Source: an uncultured Slackia sp. (GTDB lineage Bacteria > Actinomycetota > Coriobacteriia > Coriobacteriales > Eggerthellaceae). From it: a stretch of 64,000 nucleotides of DNA. This document shows, piece by piece, positions 43,759-52,418 of this stretch. Position 1 is the stretch's first letter; every line of letters begins with the position of its first letter. The notes beneath the pieces are model-generated. The model did no database searches. It worked only from the letters and a program-made list of their open reading frames with translations, and was not told the origin of the DNA. A program made the position numbers and the translations under genes. The stretch lies in the NCBI RefSeq assembly GCF_944321625.1, contig NZ_CALUMA010000029.1:35038-99037 (forward strand), read 5' to 3'.

Positions 43759-44871
43759 CTACATAGACTGTGATGAACACGAATGCTGCGCTTCGAATTC
43801 GCGCATGAATTCGACGAGCGCTTGGACTCCTCCGATGGGCATGGCATTGTAGATGCTGGCACGAAGACCGCCTACGCTGCGGTGGCCCTTGAGGTTTTCG
43901 AAGCCGGCCGCCTTGGCCGCTGCGACGAATTCGCCGTCAAGCGCCTCGCCGGCGGTGAAGGTGACGTTCATGAGCGAACGGTCCTGAGGGCGCACGAAGC
44001 CGCGGAAAAGTTCGCTTTTGTCGATATATTCGTAGAGCACCTGGGCTTTCGCCTGGTTGACCTTTTGCATACCGGCAAGGCCGCCCTGCGCTTTCAGCCA
44101 CTTGAACACCTTGCCGCAGATGTAGATGGCGTAGCACGGCGGCGTGTTGTAGAGGCTGCCCGCATCCGCGTGCGTGCGGTACTGCATCATGGTGGGCACG
44201 CCGGGAAGATCGGTATCGGAAATCAGGTCGTCGCGAACGATGACGATGGTCACGCCCGCAGGCCCCACGTTTTTTTGAGCGCCGGCAAAGATGAGGCCGT
44301 ATCGTTCGACGTCAATGGGCTCGGAGAGGAAGCACGACGACATATCGGCCACAAGCGGCTTGCCCTGCGCGTCGGGCAGCTCGCGCAGCACGTTACCGTT
44401 CACCGTTTCGTTCATACATATATACAGGTAGTCGGCATCGGCGTTGACCTGGATGTTCGCCATATCGGGCACGCGGTCGAAGTTCGTGTCGGCCGAGGTG
44501 GCAATGCAGCGCGCGTCGCCAAAACGCTGCGCCTCGGCGAGGGCCTTCTTGGACCAGGTGCCGCTCACGATGTAATCAGCGTGGCCCGGATTACCGGCTG
44601 CGCCGCGCATCAAATTCATGGGCACCATGGCGAACTGGGTGGATCCGCCGCCCTGGAGGAACAGCACGCGATAGTTATCGGGAATGCCCGCGAGGTCGCG
44701 CAGGTCCTGCTCGGCCTCCTGGATGATGCTCTTGAACGCGGAGGAGCGATGGCTCATTTCCATGACGGACATGCCGCACCCCTGGTAGTCCAGCATCTCA
44801 TCGGCCGCTTCGCGCAGCACGGCTTTCGGCAAAACCGCAGGTCCCGCCGAGAAGTTATACACTCTTGTCAT
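43759..44871 (-). CDS. serC: Phosphoserine aminotransferase
   Basis: This 370-residue fold-I PLP enzyme starts MTRVYNFSAGPAVLPKAVL, the diagnostic SerC opening. It also has FLQGGGSTQFAMVPMN, DMSSCFLSEPIDV and the PLP lysine in IFAGAQKNVGPAG. It transaminates 3-phosphohydroxypyruvate with glutamate. GAAGGAGGAT precedes the start at 44871, which the family N-terminus confirms; the upstream in-frame extension is Cys/Arg-rich and rejected. It is the first gene of the serine cluster. Confidence 0.97.
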   Translation of the reverse strand: MTRVYNFSAGPAVLPKAVLREAADEMLDYQGCGMSVMEMSHRSSAFKSIIQEAEQDLRDLAGIPDNYRVLFLQGGGSTQFAMVPMNLMRGAAGNPGHADYIVSGTWSKKALAEAQRFGDARCIATSADTNFDRVPDMANIQVNADADYLYICMNETVNGNVLRELPDAQGKPLVADMSSCFLSEPIDVERYGLIFAGAQKNVGPAGVTIVIVRDDLISDTDLPGVPTMMQYRTHADAGSLYNTPPCYAIYICGKVFKWLKAQGGLAGMQKVNQAKAQVLYEYIDKSELFRGFVRPQDRSLMNVTFTAGEALDGEFVAAAKAAGFENLKGHRSVGGLRASIYNAMPIGGVQALVEFMREFEAQHSCSSQSM

Positions 44872-45051
44872 GGCGCCTATCCTCCTTCGCACATCTCGAG
44901 AACGCTTTGCATCACATACCGGAACGTCGCAGCGCCGTGAAACGATGTCCGCGCCGCAACCAGAACACTCCGTTTCGCAGCCGCAACACCTGCATCTCGC
45001 GACGAAAGCGACCCATGTCGCTTCAGCAACGCTCAGCCGATCGTCATTACG

Positions 45052-45077
45052 AAAAGACCCGCCTTGCAAGCGGGTCT
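45052..45077 (-). terminator. Intrinsic terminator about 180 bases upstream of serC
   Basis: The minus-strand stem AGACCCGC/GCGGGTCT is followed by TTTTCG. It lies downstream of a separate terminator for the NRAMP gene, so it either backs that one up or attenuates the serC leader. No T-box or known riboswitch signature was found in the 44872-45335 gap. Confidence 0.75.
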
Positions 45078-45284
45078 GTCCATTGTAACGTCAAATCGTA
45101 AGATTCACGTCCACTTTATTACAATAGAGCGAAAAAGTTGAGAAGCGGTACCTGGTGGTGTTCCAACCTCGCCCCGGCTTGCAAACCGCGAGCGAATAAA
45201 AGCAATGCCCACCCGATGGGCAATGAAGTCCCGATTGGCCGGTTTCCGATGCGCCCTGGAGCGAGAAAAAGGAGGAGGGGGTTC

Positions 45285-45332
45285 CAAAGGGGGAGGAGGA
45301 AAAGGAAACATCCCTTTCCTCCTCCCCCTTTG
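45285..45332 (-). terminator. Long hairpin directly after the NRAMP-type gene
   Basis: Exact 18-bp arms (CAAAGGGGGAGGAGGAAA and its complement) lie three bases past the stop. A partial echo of one arm (CCCCCTCCTCCTTTTT on the minus strand) follows and supplies a T-run. Confidence 0.8.
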
Positions 45333-45335
45333 ACA

Positions 45336-46727
45336 TTACCCAATCCCCAGCGCTTGCATTACGAGCAGCGCTACGGTGAGAATCGCCACCACGCCTACGG
45401 TGGCCCAGATGATCACTTTGCCCACGGGGCCGCTCTTGTGCACGCCCATGATGCGCTTGTCGGCGGCGATCAGCGCCATGAACGCCAGCAGAATAGGCAG
45501 AATGATGCCGTTGATGAACTGCGCGGTAAGCATGACACCCATCAAGTTGAGCCCGGGAATCAGCACCACCACGGCCGCAATCACGATGACACCCGTGAAG
45601 ATGCCTTTGAACATGGGCGCTTCTTTCCAGGTGAAGTCCATGCCGGCCTCCCAGCCGAACGCCTCGCAAATCACGAACGACGTGGTCAGCGGCAGCACGC
45701 ACGCGGCCAAGAAGCTCGCCGCGGTCAGACCCGCCGCGAACAGCACCTGCGCGTAATCGCCAGCGATGGGCGCCAGAGCGCTCGCCGCAGCGGCCGCGGA
45801 ATCAACGGCGATACCCTGCGGGTAAAGCACCGACCCCGTGCACACGATGATGAACCACGCCACCAGGCACGCGACGATGGTGCCCGTGCAGGCGTCCACC
45901 TTCTGCAGCATCATTTCCTCGGGGTCGTCGGTGACGCCCTTGTCCACCACGTTGCTCTGCGTGAAGAACATCATCCACGGCGCGATGGTGGTACCGATCA
46001 TAGCAATGACCAGCGACACGAAGCTCGGGTCGGCGGGCACGTGCAGCACCACAGTGTCGTGCGCAACCTGCCCCCAGTCGGGCCCCACCAAAAACGCCGC
46101 CACCACATAGGTGACGAACACCAGCGATACCGCCAGAAAAATCTTCTCGACGCTTTTGTAGCTGCCCTTGACAACCAAAAGCCACACCACCAGCGCGGCG
46201 CACGGCACGCTCACCCAGGTGGGAACGTGGAACAGCTCCATGCCGCTGGCGATGCCGGCGAACTCCGAGAACGTGGTGGCAACGTTGCCCACCAGCAGCG
46301 CGCACATGGCAAGCGTGGTCAGGCGAATGCCAAAGCGCTCGCGGATCAGCGCGGAAAAGCCCTTGCCCGTGACGGCGCCCATGCGCGCGGCGGTGGTCTG
46401 CACCACCAGCAGCAGAATGCACATGACGGGAATGACCCACAGCGTGCCGTATCCGAAGTTGGCGCCCGCGGTGGAGTATGTTGAAATGCCGCCGGCGTCG
46501 TTACCGGCCATGGCGCTCACCACGCCGGGACCCATGGCTGCCAGGATGAGCAGGGCTTTCGGGCGCTTTTTGGGTTCGTCGGTCGCGGAAGCGGCAAGCG
46601 TGCCCTCATGCGTACCTTCGGCCTCGCGTGCCTGCGCACCCTCGCGCACGATCTTCTGCGCATCGCGGTCGCCCTCGGCGGCCGCTTGCATCACCTCGTC
46701 GTATGAAGCATTCTTCCTGATAACCAT
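45336..46727 (-). CDS. NRAMP-related divalent metal (probably Mg2+) transporter
   Basis: This 463-residue protein has an NRAMP-like fold of about eleven helices after a 55-residue cytoplasmic N-terminus. The canonical helix-1 DPGN motif is replaced (GPGVVSAMAGNDAGGISTY), and the helix-6 MPHN is replaced by IAPWMMFFTQSN. Loss of these residues is the hallmark of NRAMP-related magnesium transporters described from Eggerthella lenta and clostridia. The start ATG overlaps the stop of the upstream MgtE-like gene by one base (TAATG), so the pair is translationally coupled. Together they suggest sensor-gated Mg2+ uptake; Mn2+ transport is the less likely alternative. Confidence 0.88.
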   Translation of the reverse strand: MVIRKNASYDEVMQAAAEGDRDAQKIVREGAQAREAEGTHEGTLAASATDEPKKRPKALLILAAMGPGVVSAMAGNDAGGISTYSTAGANFGYGTLWVIPVMCILLLVVQTTAARMGAVTGKGFSALIRERFGIRLTTLAMCALLVGNVATTFSEFAGIASGMELFHVPTWVSVPCAALVVWLLVVKGSYKSVEKIFLAVSLVFVTYVVAAFLVGPDWGQVAHDTVVLHVPADPSFVSLVIAMIGTTIAPWMMFFTQSNVVDKGVTDDPEEMMLQKVDACTGTIVACLVAWFIIVCTGSVLYPQGIAVDSAAAAASALAPIAGDYAQVLFAAGLTAASFLAACVLPLTTSFVICEAFGWEAGMDFTWKEAPMFKGIFTGVIVIAAVVVLIPGLNLMGVMLTAQFINGIILPILLAFMALIAADKRIMGVHKSGPVGKVIIWATVGVVAILTVALLVMQALGIG

Positions 46728-48076
46728 TACACGGCCCCCACAACGCGCAGGAGCACGGCGGTGTACACCGCGAGGAACGCCAGGCCACACAGCACGCCCA
46801 CCAGAATCTTGAGCCACAGGTTGGTGGTCTTCTCGCTCTCGGTGCTTTCCTCGATAACATCCAGGGCGTCATCGACCGTGACCAGGCCCAGCATGCGACC
46901 GGATTCATCCACAACGGGCAAAGCCACCATATCGTACTTGGCGATGTCTTCGGCCACTTCTTCCTCGGGATCGTCGGGAGAAAGAGTGAGCATCTCGTCG
47001 TACATGATTTCGTGGAGCTGCTGGTCGCGGTGCGCCAGAAGCAGCGTGCGCATAGACAACACGCCCACCAGCTTCTCGGTGTCTTCCTCGAGCACGTACA
47101 CGAAGTGCACGGTGGGGAAATCCTCATCCAAGCCGCGCAGCACTTCGATGGTTTCCATCACGGTGGAGTCTTCGCTCATGGCCACGTACTGGGTGGTCAT
47201 CATGCCGCCCGCGGTGTCTTCGCGATAGCCCAGCAGGCTGCGAATCTCGGCGGCGTCTTCCACGCCCATCAGGCGCAACAACGTCTCGGCCTTCTCGTAC
47301 GGAAGGTCGCGGATGATGTCGGCTGCATCGTCGGGATCCATCTGACCCAGCATGTTGGACACCTGGCGATCGTCCAGGTCGTCCAGCGTTTCGGCCTGAA
47401 CGTCATCCTCCAACTCGGCGATAACCTCGGCGCTGCGGGCCTCATCCAGATGCTTGAAAACCTCGGCGCGCTGCTTGGGATCAAGCTGCTCCAAAATGTC
47501 TGCCACATCAGCGGGATGCAACTCGTCCAGACGCTTATGCGTGACGGAAAGCTTCACCTTGGACAGGTCGCGGTCGAGCAGGTCCATGTAGTTCCACGCG
47601 ATGATCTTCTCGTCGATCTTCTTCTGGAACAGGCCCGATACGCCCACCACCACGCGCTCGAGCAGCGGATGAAGCTGGCGCAGGATGCCGCGGATGCCCA
47701 CCTCGGCGCCCAACAGGCGCAGCTGCGTGCCCGAAGGCGAAAGCTTGAGGTCGTTCACGCGCACGATCTTCATTCCCTGCGTGTCCACGATCTGTTGGTC
47801 GAGCAGATCGCGCGCAAGCAGGACCTCGGTAGGCTGGAGATAGCTGAAGCGGATGTTGTAGGACTCGGTGTTGAGCGTGACCGAATCTTCGGTGAAGTCG
47901 GCGACGTATTTGCGCCAACTGATCATGAACGGGGTGCGGCCCGGCCCCTTGAAGGCGAGCGACGTGATGCGGGGGAATACTTCGCCGGTGGAAATGGCGA
48001 GGTCGGATACAACTCCGAGTTTTTCGCCGGCGGAATCATACACCGGCCGGCCCAGCATGCTGGAGAGGTAGAACAT
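46727..48076 (-). CDS. MgtE N-terminal/CBS domain Mg2+ sensor lacking the channel domain
   Basis: This 449-residue protein has a PRC-barrel-like region (residues 1-80), then an MgtE N-domain superhelix at about 180-290 (LDELHPADVADILEQLDP). A CBS pair covers about 290-415 (REDTAGGMMTTQYVAM to LGLVTVDDALDVIEE), and one C-terminal membrane helix lies at about 428-446. True MgtE has five channel helices after the CBS pair; here they are absent, and the next gene encodes an NRAMP-type transporter. The protein therefore looks like the Mg2+-sensing half of a split transporter. GAAAGGAAG precedes the start. tRNA-Arg(ACG) lies upstream. Confidence 0.92.
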   Translation of the reverse strand: MFYLSSMLGRPVYDSAGEKLGVVSDLAISTGEVFPRITSLAFKGPGRTPFMISWRKYVADFTEDSVTLNTESYNIRFSYLQPTEVLLARDLLDQQIVDTQGMKIVRVNDLKLSPSGTQLRLLGAEVGIRGILRQLHPLLERVVVGVSGLFQKKIDEKIIAWNYMDLLDRDLSKVKLSVTHKRLDELHPADVADILEQLDPKQRAEVFKHLDEARSAEVIAELEDDVQAETLDDLDDRQVSNMLGQMDPDDAADIIRDLPYEKAETLLRLMGVEDAAEIRSLLGYREDTAGGMMTTQYVAMSEDSTVMETIEVLRGLDEDFPTVHFVYVLEEDTEKLVGVLSMRTLLLAHRDQQLHEIMYDEMLTLSPDDPEEEVAEDIAKYDMVALPVVDESGRMLGLVTVDDALDVIEESTESEKTTNLWLKILVGVLCGLAFLAVYTAVLLRVVGAV

Positions 48077-48186
48077 GGGCTTCCTTTCGCGCGCGACGAC
48101 CAGCGCCGCGGCAGAAGCCCCAGGCGAAGGTCGTTAACGGATGATGTGTTTTCGAACCTTCAAGTCTGACCTTTCTTCGGACAAAT

Positions 48187-48207
48187 AAAAAAAGCGCCCG
48201 AGGCGCT
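48187..48207 (-). terminator. Terminator after tRNA-Arg(ACG)
   Basis: The minus-strand stem AGCGCC/GGCGCT is followed by TTTTTTTAT. Confidence 0.85.
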
Positions 48208-48232
48208 GCGACTGCATCTTCAAGAAGAAAAA

Positions 48233-48309
48233 TGGTGCGCCGTGAGGGATTCGAACCCCCGACGTACTGATTCGTAGTCAGTCCCTCTATCCAGCTGAGG
48301 TAACGGCGC
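48233..48309 (-). tRNA. tRNA-Arg (anticodon ACG)
   Basis: The minus strand gives acceptor GCGCCGT/ACGGCGC, anticodon loop CTACGAA and T-arm GGGGGTTCGAATCCCTC, with encoded CCA. A34 is expected to be modified to inosine to read CGN codons. Confidence 0.95.
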
Positions 48310-48465
48310 ATCTCAAATGCAGCTCGATAATAATAACGCCGACCCTAAGGCGATGCAAGAACTTTTTTCAAGTTTCCGAAAAGTTTTTTGACCCGCAAGA
48401 GCCATAGGCATCGCACATGCGACCGCAATATCGCCGACATAAAACCGCAACGATTGTCTCCCAGA

Positions 48466-48703
48466 GTTCAATACTCGAAGCAAATGCAGTTGATTTACGA
48501 ATAAATCGAGTATTGAACCCTTCGACAGTCAAAAGTGTTGATTGGCTCCGGAGCACTAGCTTTTGACCTGGCATTATTTCCTTCATTATCACCAGTAAAC
48601 GCATAGAAACGCGAATCACCGTTCAATACTTGCTCTATTCGTAAACCAACTTCACCAGAAGCAAGTATTGAACCCCGAACAGCATTTAAGTTAAGTATTG
48701 AAC
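48466..48703. repeat. Five exact copies of AGTATTGAAC in both orientations
   Basis: GTTCAATACT is at 48466-48475 and 48621-48630; AGTATTGAAC at 48509-48518, 48664-48673 and 48694-48703. Around two copies the similarity extends to 30 bp (26 identical) as an inverted pair, 48489-48518 and 48621-48650, sharing TTTACGAATA. The area between tRNA-Arg(ACG) and the MFS gene is AT-rich. A minus-strand open frame (48495-48728) has no ribosome site and is not called. Confidence 0.9.
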
Positions 48704-48907
48704 TCTTGGCCTCTTCCCAAGCAAGCATCGATCGCCCTCTGGCGTTTTGCTAAAGCAAAATACCTTTCCTCAACACAGCCTCTTGAACGCCTGCGCTAGA
48801 ATAGCGAACGTTATGCATGAAACAAATTGACCGTCTGCTCCGCAGCGGGTAACCGGGCAACGCAACGTCGCATCGGGCAGCGCAACGTTACACAAGGAAA
48901 GGACCCC

Positions 48908-50158
48908 ATGACTGGCACCATCTCAACATGGCTCGTGAAACCGCAGCCTCGACTTGGGGCGGCTGGGCTCATCATTCTGCTGGTCATTTCGTCGGTCATC
49001 ACGCCGCTTTCGCTGGATATGTACACGCCCGCGGTGCCACACATGGCCGAATATTTCGGCACCGACGCCGGCATGGTGAACATGACGCTTGTGGGATATT
49101 ACTTCTTCTTTGCGCTGGGCATGCTCGTGTTTGGCCCGATGAGCGACAAATTCGGACGCCGTCCCGTGCTGCTGCTGGGCATCGTGCTGTACGTCGCGGG
49201 GTCGGCGGCGTGCGCGGCGGCTATGAGCATCGAATTCCTGATTGCCGCACGCATCGTAGAGGCGCTGGGCGCAGGCTCCATCAGCGCCGTGTGCACTGCC
49301 GCGGTCAAGGATTCGTTCGAGGTGAAGCAGCGCGAACGCATCCTCTCTATCATCCAGGTGCTGTTCGTGGTGGGTCCCGCCGCCGCGCCCGTCATTGGAG
49401 CAGGCGTGTTGGCGATTGCCGACTGGCGCATGACGTTCTGGATTCTCACTGTGGTGGGCGCGCTGTGCCTGGTGCTGGCGTTTCTCTTCCAGGAAACGCT
49501 CGACGCGAGCGACCGCTACACCGGAGGCCTCACGCAAACCATCGGGCAGCTTGCTGTGGTGGGCAAAAATCCAGGATTTATGGCATTCCTCCTGATAACG
49601 AGCCTGTTTGAAGTTGGGTTCATGGGGTATATCGCGGTCGGCTCTTATATCTATGTTGATTTCTTCGCCGTAGGCGAGGCGGGATACAGCGCGTTCTTCG
49701 CCGTGGCTGCCATCGTGACCGCCGCCGGTCCGCTCATCTGGATCGCCGTGTCGCGACGCGTGTCGGTGCGCCGTTTCACCACCATCATGATTGCGCTTGC
49801 GGTGCTCACCGGTGTGGCCGAGATGCTCGTCGGCGGCACAAGCCCTTATGCGTTCTGCATCATCTTCATCGTGTTCGCGCTGGCGGAATCGTGCACGCGC
49901 CCGTACAGCATGAACATCCTGCTGGAACAAAACGCGCACGATGCCGGCAGCGCGTCGGCACTCATGAACTGCATCCGCACGTGCATCGGCAGCTTTGGTA
50001 TGGTGCTGGCGGCGCTGCCGTGGCCTACCTACGTGTTCGGCGTGGGCGCATTGATGGCGGGCTTCATGCTGGTAAGTCTGATAGGTTGGATCGCGCTTCT
50101 GCGCAGCCGCATCCCCCTGGTCTGCGTAAAAGACGAAGCCCCGGTCAAGCCACTATAG
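48908..50158 (+). CDS. MFS multidrug transporter (Bcr/CflA subfamily)
   Basis: This 416-residue protein has about twelve membrane helices. It opens with ITPLSLDMYTPAVPHMAEYF, typical of Bcr/CflA drug:H+ antiporters, followed by motif A in GPMSDKFGRRPVLLLG and motif C-like GPAAAPVIGAGVL. It is likely to export small amphipathic compounds; substrate unknown. The start at 48908 follows AAGGAAAGGA; the open frame to 48827 adds an unrelated Arg-rich segment across a duplicated CGGGCARCGCAACGT leader sequence. Monocistronic, with a repeat-rich region on each side. Confidence 0.93.
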   Translation: MTGTISTWLVKPQPRLGAAGLIILLVISSVITPLSLDMYTPAVPHMAEYFGTDAGMVNMTLVGYYFFFALGMLVFGPMSDKFGRRPVLLLGIVLYVAGSAACAAAMSIEFLIAARIVEALGAGSISAVCTAAVKDSFEVKQRERILSIIQVLFVVGPAAAPVIGAGVLAIADWRMTFWILTVVGALCLVLAFLFQETLDASDRYTGGLTQTIGQLAVVGKNPGFMAFLLITSLFEVGFMGYIAVGSYIYVDFFAVGEAGYSAFFAVAAIVTAAGPLIWIAVSRRVSVRRFTTIMIALAVLTGVAEMLVGGTSPYAFCIIFIVFALAESCTRPYSMNILLEQNAHDAGSASALMNCIRTCIGSFGMVLAALPWPTYVFGVGALMAGFMLVSLIGWIALLRSRIPLVCVKDEAPVKPL

Positions 50159-50321
50159 ATTTGATAGACAGCTGCCGAAAGCACCATGGGCGGCGTGACC
50201 GCGCATGAGATGAGCGACAACGATTGTCGCGGTATGCTGCCGACACACATCCGCGGACGGAGCGTCCCATCCCTAATGCAGCCACGAACGATACACCCTG
50301 CTCCTAGTACAGCCCCGACCG

Positions 50322-50563
50322 GTATAAAAACAGCCTTATTGGCTAAGAAATTGCGTGGTCGGTATAAAAACGGCTTTATTTGCGTGGTTGATCGGGCTGC
50401 CATTGAAGCATCTCTATGACGTTCTATGTAAAACACCAGGTCGTAACAACCCGTATCGTGCGCAAAGCAGATTTCTTGCTTGATTGCGCCAAGGCGACCA
50501 CGCAAATAAAGCCGTTTTTATACCAAGGGGTCAAAAAGTTAGCCAATAAGGCTGTTTTTATAC
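50322..50563. repeat. Nested inverted-repeat element of about 242 bp
   Basis: The outer arms 50322-50346 and 50539-50563 are exact over 25 bp (beginning GTATAAAAACAGCCTTATTG). The inner arms 50361-50388 and 50497-50524 are exact over 28 bp (beginning GGTATAAAAACGGCTTTATT). The outer and inner words are themselves related. The loop is about 108 bp and has no gene. The layout a-b-loop-b'-a' resembles a small non-autonomous mobile element. Confidence 0.93.
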
Positions 50564-50737
50564 GCGAGCCCCATGCCCGGAAGCGCAGCTGGACCAATAC
50601 GCTTCCCTAGTAGCGATAGTAGAAGCAGCGGACACGCTCAACAAGATGCATCACGTCGCGTCACAAAGGAGTATCATCTGCCGCATGACGAAGAAGCGCC
50701 TCGCCGCGCGAGGTGCTTGGCTTGGAGGAGGCAAATC

Positions 50738-51160
50738 ATGTGGTGCAAAAGGATTCTTTTGGCGTATGACGGGTCGGCGGCTTCGAAGAACGCGCTCAAG
50801 CTAGCGGTCGACGTGGCCAAGCAGGATCAGGATATCGAAATCCTTGCCGCACACATTCTCAAGGTATACGGCGCCGGCGCCGCACAGGACAGCATCATCC
50901 GCCAGGCCGAGGCGCTGGCCGACGACCTCGAGAAGCAGCTGGCACAGGTGCCCAACCCCACCCGCGTGGAGCTTCTGCGCGGCGATTCCCCTGCTGACCT
51001 GCTTCTTTCTTGCGCGGCGGACAACGAATGCGACCTGATTGTCATGGGTAGTCGTGGCGTAGGCGGCGCCAAGGGTTACTTGGGAAGCGTGAGCTACGCG
51101 GTAGTGCAGCGCTCCGAGAAATGCGCCGTGCTCATCGCCAAAGAAGGGATGCACGCATAG
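50738..51160 (+). CDS. Universal stress protein family (UspA)
   Basis: This 140-residue protein has the UspA fold signatures: an initial strand RILLAYDGSAASKNAL and the ATP-binding G-x2-G-x9-G(S/T) pattern in VMGSRGVGGAKGYLGSVSYAV. The start at 50738 follows GGAGGAGG; the longer upstream frame is rejected. It ends three bases before an MFS transporter start, so the two are co-transcribed. ATP-dependent regulatory or stress function is typical; the pairing with a carrier suggests that it modulates transport, but this is inference. Confidence 0.93.
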   Translation: MWCKRILLAYDGSAASKNALKLAVDVAKQDQDIEILAAHILKVYGAGAAQDSIIRQAEALADDLEKQLAQVPNPTRVELLRGDSPADLLLSCAADNECDLIVMGSRGVGGAKGYLGSVSYAVVQRSEKCAVLIAKEGMHA

Positions 51161-51163
51161 ACC

Positions 51164-52363
51164 ATGGCACAGACCGACGCACAGACGAAACCCAAACCGA
51201 AGCTTTGGACCCGCGATTTCATCATCGGAGCGGGCATCAACTTCCTCATCATGGCGAATTATTTCGCTCTCATGGTCATTACGGCGGACTACGCGATGGA
51301 GGAATACGGCGCACCGGCTTCGTTCGCGGGCCTGGTCGCCAGCATCTTCATCGTGGGCGCCCTCATCGCGCGCCTGGTGGGCGGCGGCATCCTGGATTCC
51401 ATCGGACGTCGACGCATGCTCGTGATCGCAGTGGTGGCAGAATGTGTGATGTCGGCGCTGTACTTCCTTGACCTGGGGTTGGCGTTCTTGTTCGTTATCC
51501 GTATCCTGCATGGCATATCGTACGGCGCGGCCTCGATTGCCGTAAGCACCATCGTGACCTCAATCATCCCGGAGGAATGCAAGGGCGAAGGCGTGGGCTA
51601 CTTCATGCTGAGCAACACGCTGGGCACCGCAATCGGGCCGTTCATGGGCATGGCGATTTCGCAGGCGGTGGGAATCCGCGGGCTGTTCGCGGTGTGCCTG
51701 GCGATCGCGTTCATCTGCCTGGCGAGCCTCCTGTGGTTCAAGCCGCCTCGCGAGGAGCGCAAGCCGTTCTCAGGCGGCGCGGCGCATCTGCGAGACTTCA
51801 TCGAGCCCACGGCCATTCCCATCGGCATCGTGGCATGCCTGGTGTTCTTTGGCTACGCGAGCATTTTGACGTTCCTCTCGTCGTACGCCGAGCAGGTTGG
51901 CATCCAGACCGCGGCGAGTTTCTTCTTTGTGGCATACGCAATCACGATGTTTATATCTCGCCTGTTCACAGGCAAGATTTTCGACCGACGCGGCGCCAAT
52001 GTGGTCATGATTCCCGCTTTCGTGCTGGCGATTGTAGGTATGGCGGCGGTGGGACTCGCCTTCAACGGCGCAATTCTGCTGCTGGGCGCGGCGCTTTTGG
52101 GCGCGGGTATCGGCACGCTGCAGTCGTGCGGCCTGACCATCGCGCTGCAGAAGGCGTCGGTACGTCGCATCAGCCTGGCGAACTCCACGTACTACGTGCT
52201 GATGGACGGCGGCGTCGGACTGGGTCCGGTTCTGTTGGGCGCGTTCGTGCCCCTGGTTGGCTACAGCGGCGTGTACCTTGCCATGGCAGGGCTTATCGGT
52301 ATCGCGATGGTGTTCTACCTCGTGGTCATCGCGAAAGGCCAGGTCAAGACGAAGCGGGCATAG
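51164..52363 (+). CDS. MFS transporter
   Basis: This 399-residue protein has twelve predicted helices. Motif A appears as GGGILDSIGRRRMLVIA between helices 2 and 3, with a second copy-like element FTGKIFDRRGANVVMI after helix 8. It belongs to the general drug/sugar MFS set, similar to YfcJ/Staphylopine-export-like carriers; substrate not assignable. It is translated directly after the universal stress protein gene (3-base gap, GAAGGGATG as ribosome site). It converges on the radical SAM gene. Confidence 0.9.
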   Translation: MAQTDAQTKPKPKLWTRDFIIGAGINFLIMANYFALMVITADYAMEEYGAPASFAGLVASIFIVGALIARLVGGGILDSIGRRRMLVIAVVAECVMSALYFLDLGLAFLFVIRILHGISYGAASIAVSTIVTSIIPEECKGEGVGYFMLSNTLGTAIGPFMGMAISQAVGIRGLFAVCLAIAFICLASLLWFKPPREERKPFSGGAAHLRDFIEPTAIPIGIVACLVFFGYASILTFLSSYAEQVGIQTAASFFFVAYAITMFISRLFTGKIFDRRGANVVMIPAFVLAIVGMAAVGLAFNGAILLLGAALLGAGIGTLQSCGLTIALQKASVRRISLANSTYYVLMDGGVGLGPVLLGAFVPLVGYSGVYLAMAGLIGIAMVFYLVVIAKGQVKTKRA

Positions 52364-52418
52364 CGGCAGCATCCCACACCGTTGCGTCGAAGCGCAATCC
52401 GTTGTAATTCGCGTGCTA

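Noticed and set aside
45078..45284. Possible T-box or riboswitch upstream of serC (AGGTACCGC on the minus strand)
   Set aside because: The conserved T-box core GGTGGNACCGCG is not present and no specifier-loop structure could be traced.
48495..48728. 77-codon minus-strand frame in the AGTATTGAAC cluster
   Set aside because: It has no ribosome site, and its recurring Ser-Ile-Leu is the translation of the DNA repeat.
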